From the NCBI RefSeq assembly GCF_029542785.1, contig NC_083373.1, forward strand, positions 62,001 to 126,000: 64,000 nt of DNA. Reading direction: 5' to 3'. Shown piece after piece: positions 58,938 to 64,000 of the stretch. The notes beneath the pieces were generated by a model, which searched no databases, had not been told where the DNA came from, and was given only the letters and a program-made list of their open reading frames with translations. The DNA is from Malassezia japonica (Eukaryota > Basidiomycota > Malasseziomycetes > Malasseziales > Malasseziaceae). The translations under genes were made by a program, and so were the position numbers. Numbering within the stretch: the stretch's first letter is position 1; the number at the start of each line of letters is the position of its first letter.

Positions 58938-61610
58938 CTATACCTTTTGCCCAAGCGCCTGGGCCTGGAGCTGCACCCGCCCACGCCCGCGGCCCTTGCG
59001 ACGTGCATCGCGGCGACCCTGGCTCTCGCGGTCCGCGCCGCCCTCACCCGCAAACGTGTTGGCGCCTGCGCCTGCGTTGGCATTGCTGCTCGAGCGCAGG
59101 TCGCCCAGCTTGGAGTCGAGCAGCCACTCGTTCTGCTCGAGCATCGCGTTCGCGCGGTCCGAGAGCGAGAGCGAGAGCTGCTGCACACGGTTGAGCTCCA
59201 TGCGCTGGAACACAATCACGTTGTGGATCGGATCGAGGGTCGCAGCCAGCTCGTCGTTCCAGATCATGCGCGAGACGAGCGAGCGGACGGTCGACTCGCT
59301 CAGCTCAAACGTCTCGGCGAGGTGGCTCAGCGAGAGCGAGTCGTAGTGCGACGCAAAGTTGAACAGATAGGTACGCAGACCCTCCTCCTGGATGTGCTGC
59401 GCGAGGCGCGCGAGCACCTTGTCCTGGTCGGGAATCAGCTTCCAGATCTTGATCGACTTGATGAGCTCAATGCACGTCTTCCACTCGCCGTTCTGCAGCG
59501 CCTTGCACGCCTGCATCACATGGTCACGCGTGTTCTCCGGCGGACCCGTAAAGACGAGGCGGTCGGTGTAGTCGAGCATCCGGCGGAAGGGACGCGAGAT
59601 GACCTTTTTGCGGAGCTCGGGGTCGGAGCCGGCGTACGCCATGTTGGGCACCTCGAGGAGCATGCTCGCGACGAGGTACACACACTCCAGGAGCTCGAGA
59701 TTGATGTGCATATGGAAAGGCAGCTGGCGCTGGCGGTCGAGCTTCTCCTGCTCGGCAGTCACCGTGTTGTAGGGCGACACCTTGGAGACGCCCTGCGCGA
59801 GCAGCTCCTTGACGCGGCCCGTCGTAAAGATCTCCTGGAGCGCCGCGTGGCACTCCTTAATCAGGCCCACGCGGAAGGCACACAGACCGAGCTGCACCAG
59901 CACGCGGTTATAGAGGATCTGCGTCGCGGCGTCCGCGAGGTGGATCGACTCCTGGAGGTGGCTCATCAGGAAGCGGTCGCGCGCAACGTGATAGTCGGCG
60001 TGCAGCGCATGGTGGTAGACTTGGCAAAGCATCGCACGCGTGCGCTGGCGCTCGCCCGACACCTCGGGGCGCTGGTAGAGGTAGACACACAGCGCGTGGA
60101 CGAGCTGCGTAGAACCGTCGGCCCTGTCGCGCACCTCCTCGTAGGTGGGCGTGATGTGCGACTTGGGCAGCGACGCCTGCGCCTCGGCGTTGGCGCTCTC
60201 GAGCGCAAGGATAATCACGTCCTGCTTCGAGTAGATGTGCTCCAGACGGCGCATCACGACGCGGCGCAGCGACTCGGCCAGGAGCGTCATGACCTTGTCG
60301 GGCAGCTGCTGGTCGACGACCGACTCAAAGTAGCTCTGGCCACGCACAATGGTCTGGTAGAGCAGCTTCTCGTCGCAGAGGCGCTCGACGTACTCGGTCG
60401 TGTGGGGGTCAATGTGCTGCAGGCTCTTGATAAACTCGTCCTCCAGACGGTCGATGAAGCTGATCACACTGCCGCGCACCAGCACAATCGCGCCTTCGTC
60501 GTTCTCGTTCGGACGGCGCTCGATCTGGTCGTCGTAGTCCTCGGTCTCTTCGAGCACAATGTAGTGCTTGTTCGCAGAAAGCACCGTCAGGAGCTCGCTC
60601 AACTCGGTGCGCGCCTGGAGCCAGAGGTCCAGGGGCATGTATGCGTTCGCCGAGCTGCTGTAGTCGAAGCGCGCGGCGATCAGCGCGAGGAGCACACGGA
60701 CGCGCTGGTACGGCGTCGAGGCCGAGTCCAGCAGCTTGGTCAGCGTGCTGATCTGCTCGGTGCGGTCAGTGCTCTTGCGGCCACGCGCCTCGAGCACGGC
60801 GGTGAGCGCCTTGAAAAGCGCGTCGGACGTCAGGCCGACCTTGCCGCCCTTGCCGACCGTCTGGAACTCTTCATCATCGCCGGCCTCCTCAGCGACAGGC
60901 GCCTCGGCGAGGGCAGGCGCCTTGACGCCCTTGCCCGAGACCGGCATGAGGTCGGGCAGCTTGGGGGCAGCCTGCGCCGCCTGCACCTTTTCGTCGTAGT
61001 TTTCGGGGTCGGCGCGGTACTGCTGCAGCGCCGCGTCGTTCTCCTTCACGGTCTTTTTGAGCTTCTGCTTCATACCGTTCATGGCCTTGGCGTTGGGCGC
61101 CTTCATCTTCTTGGTCGCCTCCTTGTCGGCGAGCGACTTGGCGAGGAAGGTGTCGAGAGCAGCCACCTCCTTGATGAACGACGTAGGAATGCTCTCGTTC
61201 AGCTTGCGCTGCCTGTCGCACAGGCGCAAGAGACCGTCAAACTCCTTCGAGATGGTGACCCAGTCGTCGATACGCTGCGCGTTTTCCATCGTCTTGACCA
61301 CCGCATCGAACTCGTCGAGACGCTTGTCTTTGGCACTCTTGATCACCTTGCGCACATCCTCCTCACTGTCGCTGTCGCTATCAGCGTCGCGCATGAAGCG
61401 CGACATGGGCTTGCGCGACTGCTGTGCGCCATCGTCGTCGCTCTCGTCCTCATCCGAGTCTTCGTCCTCCTCGTCCGAGTCATCGCTGTCGTCCGAGTCC
61501 TTCTTTCCGCCCTTGGTCTTGGGCTGCTCCTCCTCAGAGAGCAGCTCCTCCTCCTCCGAAGAGGATTCCGACTCGGAATCAGAGATCGCACGAAAGAATC
61601 GACTGGACAT
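58938..61610 (-). CDS. NIP1: translation initiation factor eIF3 subunit c
   Basis: A single-exon 890-residue protein. The N terminus MSSRFFRAISDSESESSSEE is the invariant start of eIF3c and runs into long acidic Ser/Asp/Glu tracts, which in yeast contact eIF1, eIF5 and eIF2. The middle has the eIF3c N-terminal domain (KRLDEFDAVVKTMENAQRID) and the C-terminal half a PCI domain (RTYLFNFASHYDSLSLSHLA, ETFELSESTVRSLVSRMIWN). The tail is Gly/Arg-rich (RRDARRKGRGRG). eIF3c is a core scaffold of eIF3 on the 40S subunit. It is divergent from ATP5 across 135 bp with two CACGTG sites. Confidence 0.97.
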   Translation of the reverse strand: MSSRFFRAISDSESESSSEEEELLSEEEQPKTKGGKKDSDDSDDSDEEDEDSDEDESDDDGAQQSRKPMSRFMRDADSDSDSEEDVRKVIKSAKDKRLDEFDAVVKTMENAQRIDDWVTISKEFDGLLRLCDRQRKLNESIPTSFIKEVAALDTFLAKSLADKEATKKMKAPNAKAMNGMKQKLKKTVKENDAALQQYRADPENYDEKVQAAQAAPKLPDLMPVSGKGVKAPALAEAPVAEEAGDDEEFQTVGKGGKVGLTSDALFKALTAVLEARGRKSTDRTEQISTLTKLLDSASTPYQRVRVLLALIAARFDYSSSANAYMPLDLWLQARTELSELLTVLSANKHYIVLEETEDYDDQIERRPNENDEGAIVLVRGSVISFIDRLEDEFIKSLQHIDPHTTEYVERLCDEKLLYQTIVRGQSYFESVVDQQLPDKVMTLLAESLRRVVMRRLEHIYSKQDVIILALESANAEAQASLPKSHITPTYEEVRDRADGSTQLVHALCVYLYQRPEVSGERQRTRAMLCQVYHHALHADYHVARDRFLMSHLQESIHLADAATQILYNRVLVQLGLCAFRVGLIKECHAALQEIFTTGRVKELLAQGVSKVSPYNTVTAEQEKLDRQRQLPFHMHINLELLECVYLVASMLLEVPNMAYAGSDPELRKKVISRPFRRMLDYTDRLVFTGPPENTRDHVMQACKALQNGEWKTCIELIKSIKIWKLIPDQDKVLARLAQHIQEEGLRTYLFNFASHYDSLSLSHLAETFELSESTVRSLVSRMIWNDELAATLDPIHNVIVFQRMELNRVQQLSLSLSDRANAMLEQNEWLLDSKLGDLRSSSNANAGAGANTFAGEGGADRESQGRRDARRKGRGRGRVQLQAQALGQKV

Positions 61611-61657
61611 CGTCGCGGTCGTCTTCGTCGCGGCCAGCGCTACTTTTCTTCTGCGGC

Positions 61658-61675
61658 CACGTGAAATGTCACGTG
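61658..61675. promoter_or_regulatory. paired CACGTG sites in the NIP1/ATP5 promoter
   Basis: CACGTG at 61658-61663 and 61670-61675 (the second in TCACGTGATC), 12 bp apart, lie between divergent NIP1 and ATP5, an arrangement very like the paired sites between SUI3 and ATP3. Confidence 0.5.
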
Positions 61676-61745
61676 ATCACGGGCAGCGCCGGGCGCCAGC
61701 AGATCCGAGCGCCCGAACGGTGCTTTCCCCTCTGTAACCATTCCA

Positions 61746-62553
61746 ATGGCGTCCCGTATCCTGCCCCGCGCGCTGAACCAGGTGAGTAACGCGATTGCAA
61801 TCGCGTGGAGGAACGCATGCTGACCATGTCCGCGCGACTTACAGACCCGTGGCTACGCTTCGCAGGCCGCTGTGCGCCCTCCGATCCAGCTGGACGGCAT
61901 TCCGGGTAGGTATTTTTGAACGCTCATCCTAGGCAAGTACGCTTCGGCGGCGTACGTCTCGGCCCTGAAGAAGGGCGAGAAGACCCTCACCAAGGTCGAG
62001 TCGGAGCTCAAGGCGTTCCACGACGCGCTCAAGGGCGACTCGGCGGAGGCGACCAAGCTCCGTACCTTCCTTACCAACCCCACGATCTCCACCGAGAACC
62101 GCGAGAAGGTCCTCTCGGCGATCGGCGGTAAGAGCGGCACCGACGAGATCACTCGGTACGTGCCCGATCCTAACGCAGCAACCTCCTCGAGACCCTCTCG
62201 GAGAACGGCCGCCTCAGTCTCACCGAAAAGGTGATTGGCGGCTTCCTCGAGCTCACCGGCGCCCACCGCGGTGAGGTCAAGATCGTCATCACCTCGGCCA
62301 AGCCCCTCGACAAGTCCTTCGCCTCGCGCCTCGAGTCGACTCTTAAGTCGTCCAAGTACGCGACCACCGAGGGCGCCAAGACCACCACCTTTGAGTTCAA
62401 GGTGAACCCCGCTCTCCAGGGCGGTCTCACTGTCGACCTCGGCGACCGCACCATCGACCTCAGCGTCGCGAGCCGCGTCAACAAGTTCAACGCGCTCCTT
62501 CACGGTATGTTTTTGTTAAAAAAATGGACCTGCTAACATCAGAGTCGATCTAA
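61746..62553 (+). CDS. ATP5: mitochondrial ATP synthase subunit 5 (OSCP)
   Basis: Five exons (61746-61781, 61845-61905, 61933-62155, 62179-62504, 62543-62553) encode 218 residues. The presequence (MASRILPRALNQTRGYASQA) is followed by the OSCP N-terminal helical bundle (PPIQLDGIPGKYASAAYVSA, LKKGEKTLTKVESELKAF) and the C-terminal domain (GRLSLTEKVIGGFLELTGAH, TVDLGDRTIDLSVASRVNKF). OSCP joins the F1 head to the peripheral stalk. Introns are 63, 27, 23 and 38 nt, none of them the usual 22. The last exon is 11 nt and codes only the final residues ESI and the stop; without the splice the protein would run on out of family. Confidence 0.95.
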
Positions 62554-62664
62554 GTACAGTGGTAGCACATCATAGTCTAGCACCGCCTATGGCTTCCTAA
62601 AACGCTGCGCGCGACGCCCTCGGGAGAGGACGCGGATCCTGACGTTGCCCCTCCACCGCACTCG

Positions 62665-64000
62665 ATGGATACGTGGCAGGCGTACAAGGCCGAGAAGGAG
62701 GCGTGGGTCGCCGGCCAGGTCGGCTCGTCGGTCCTGCGCATCAATACAGTGTGCGCAACGTCGCTCGCATCCTACGTGCTGTGGGCTGTCACCAAGCAGT
62801 ATCCCTTGTCGCAGCAACACCCGATCGCGCTCGACTTTTTCACGCTTATTGTGCCGCTCAGCCTGGCGTGCACGCTGCTTGCAGAATACACGGCTGAGCT
62901 GCTCGGCGGCCTTGCTGTGCTCATCGTTGGCCTCTACATTCTTAGGCCAAGCTTGGATGTGCCAGAGATCACTGCCGACGCGCCAGAAGACGTCTATGCA
63001 GAAGACGCACTGGCCGACGAAACCGACTCGCCTCAGTTGTCTGCAGGCGACGTTGACGTGTCCGAGCACTTGGGGCAGGCGCTGTTGAACCTGGACTCGC
63101 TCACGCCGCTGAGCGCCTCGCCGGTGCTTGGCACGACAGAGCTGCCCGAGCCGGAAGTCGGCGCAGCGTCACTGGATGAACCGCCTGTGCAAGAAACGAG
63201 CGTGCCGGCGCGCTCGCCGGTTCTCACCGTGTACCGTACCTACCTGATGGTGCTTACGGTGCTGTGTATCCTTGCTGTCGATTTTCCCGTGTTTCCGCGT
63301 GCGTTTGCCAAGTGCGAGTCGTGGGGAACGAGTCTTATGGACCTTGGGGTCGGCTCGTTTGTCGTCTCGCATGGCATCGTGTCGCTGCGGACGCAGCGCC
63401 GTCTCGACCTGCGCCGCACGGCGCGACGCACGCTTCCTCTCCTAGCGCTGGGCCTCGTGCGCGTCGCGCTGGTCAAGCGCACCGAGTATCCGGAGCATGT
63501 GAGCGAGTACGGCGTGCACTGGAACTTTTTCCTCACGCTTGGCGTCATGATCCCTGCCCTTGATGTGATCCAGGCTAAGGCGGACGTGCCGTTTGCATTG
63601 GCGGGCGTTGGCCTATGTGTCGTGCACGAGGCGTTCTTGTCGTATACCCCCCTCGGGGCTTGGGCGCTGTCCGAGCACCGTGTGCCCACTAGCCTCTTGT
63701 CGCTGAACAAGGAAGGCATTGCGAGTCTGCCAGGTACGTACTTTTTTCTCACACAGGTTACGTCGCCCTCGCCCTGTGTGGCCTGGACCTCGGCACCTTC
63801 GTGCGCGGCACAAGCTCGAACAAGCGCCGTGCGTTGCTCGTGCGTACAGTCGCGTACTGGGCACTCTATACCGCCACAACGCAGCTCGGCCTTGTCGCAA
63901 GCCGCCGCCTGGTACGTTTTCCCTTCTGACACAGGCAAACCTTCCCTACATGCTGTGGAATGCAGCATTCAACGCTCTTTTCCTCTTTGGCTTTACCGCA
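62665..64000 (+). CDS. GWT1: GPI-anchor inositol acyltransferase Gwt1/PIG-W, 3' end outside
   Basis: Exons 62665-63733, 63757-63911 and 63935 to the window edge (introns of 23 nt) show 430 residues. The start YKAEKEAWVAGQVGSSVLRI is the family N terminus. The signature DFPVFPRAFAKCESWGTSLM, then DLGVGSFVVSHGIVS, follows a long acidic loop, and SRRLANLPYMLWNAAFNALF comes at the edge. Multiple membrane segments are seen. Gwt1 acylates GlcN-PI in the ER, an essential GPI step and an antifungal target. A three-codon upstream frame (62589-62600) precedes the ATG; its effect is unknown. Confidence 0.93.
   Translation, partial: MDTWQAYKAEKEAWVAGQVGSSVLRINTVCATSLASYVLWAVTKQYPLSQQHPIALDFFTLIVPLSLACTLLAEYTAELLGGLAVLIVGLYILRPSLDVPEITADAPEDVYAEDALADETDSPQLSAGDVDVSEHLGQALLNLDSLTPLSASPVLGTTELPEPEVGAASLDEPPVQETSVPARSPVLTVYRTYLMVLTVLCILAVDFPVFPRAFAKCESWGTSLMDLGVGSFVVSHGIVSLRTQRRLDLRRTARRTLPLLALGLVRVALVKRTEYPEHVSEYGVHWNFFLTLGVMIPALDVIQAKADVPFALAGVGLCVVHEAFLSYTPLGAWALSEHRVPTSLLSLNKEGIASLPGTYFFLTQVTSPSPCVAWTSAPSCAAQARTSAVRCSCVQSRTGHSIPPQRSSALSQAAAWYVFPSDTGKPSLHAVECSIQRSFPLWLYR

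Noticed and set aside
58827..61664. 945-codon open frame antisense to NIP1
   Set aside because: A shadow of the eIF3c codons. It has no recognisable domain and spans the shared promoter region.
62589..62600. three-codon uORF (ATG GCT TCC TAA) before GWT1 as a regulatory element
   Set aside because: Too short to judge, and the transcription start is unknown. It is mentioned only in the GWT1 entry.
1..64000. CRISPR arrays, insertion sequences, mating-type genes, rRNA
   Set aside because: I looked for repeats, transposase or retroelement motifs, homeodomain or pheromone genes and rRNA on both strands and saw none. The organism is a eukaryote, so bacterial-type elements are not expected.

Overview
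The window looks like a chromosome-internal piece of a basidiomycete yeast nuclear genome, most probably Malassezia. Genes are packed almost end to end and coding DNA is GC-rich (about 60-65%). About 58 introns could be placed by hand and about 39 of them are exactly 22 nt. They share the donor GTACGT/GTAGGT/GTGCGT and a 3' end that fuses branch site and acceptor (CTAAC/CTGAC/CTCAC + NCAG). The species cannot be fixed from sequence alone. No rRNA, tRNA, transposon or CRISPR array was found.

Layout. 1-9240: FUN30-like remodeler (cut by the window edge), eIF5-mimic protein, ArfGAP, signal peptidase subunit SPC2, a Cys-rich membrane protein, SARNP/Tho1, BCD1, eIF2-beta and ATP synthase gamma. 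9241-20722: IleRS, SNU23, a small helical protein, arginine-specific carbamoyl-phosphate synthase CPA1 with an upstream attenuator peptide, CASP/COY1, an aspartyl protease, RAD23 and an FSH-type hydrolase. 20755-41737: EFR3, Golgi pH regulator, DUO1, OSBP-related Osh protein, a complex I-like subunit, SPC3, a disordered nuclear protein, SDHAF4, NIMA kinase, a TBC protein, a LisH-WD40 protein and PTPA/RRD. 41738-44158 is a gene-poor, GC-poor trough (about 40% GC in sampled lines) with one GC-poor secreted-protein gene inside and a related one at its right edge. 45065-64000: RRP45, cyclin H, MLH1, YIP1, NSA2, RAD10/ERCC1, cytochrome P450 reductase, RNase H1, DBF4, a secreted Cys-rich protein, eIF3c, ATP synthase OSCP and GWT1 (cut by the window edge).

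Most genes are housekeeping genes. They do not form one pathway, but some share functions: translation initiation (SUI3, NIP1, eIF5MP), ATP synthase (ATP3, ATP5), signal peptidase (SPC2, SPC3), DNA repair and replication (RAD23, MLH1, RAD10, RNH1, DBF4), and amino-acid control (CPA1 and ILS1 both carry Gcn4-type sites). Divergent genes share very short promoters, several with CACGTG. Convergent genes often abut or overlap at their stop codons.

The points most worth a second look are the divergent arginine-attenuator uORF of CPA1, the GC trough (a candidate active or former centromere, or an accessory island), three small secreted-protein genes that are the ones where a TATA-like box was seen, a TBC protein lacking both catalytic fingers, a 6-nt microexon, and divergent start codons of RNH1 and DBF4 that overlap by two bases.
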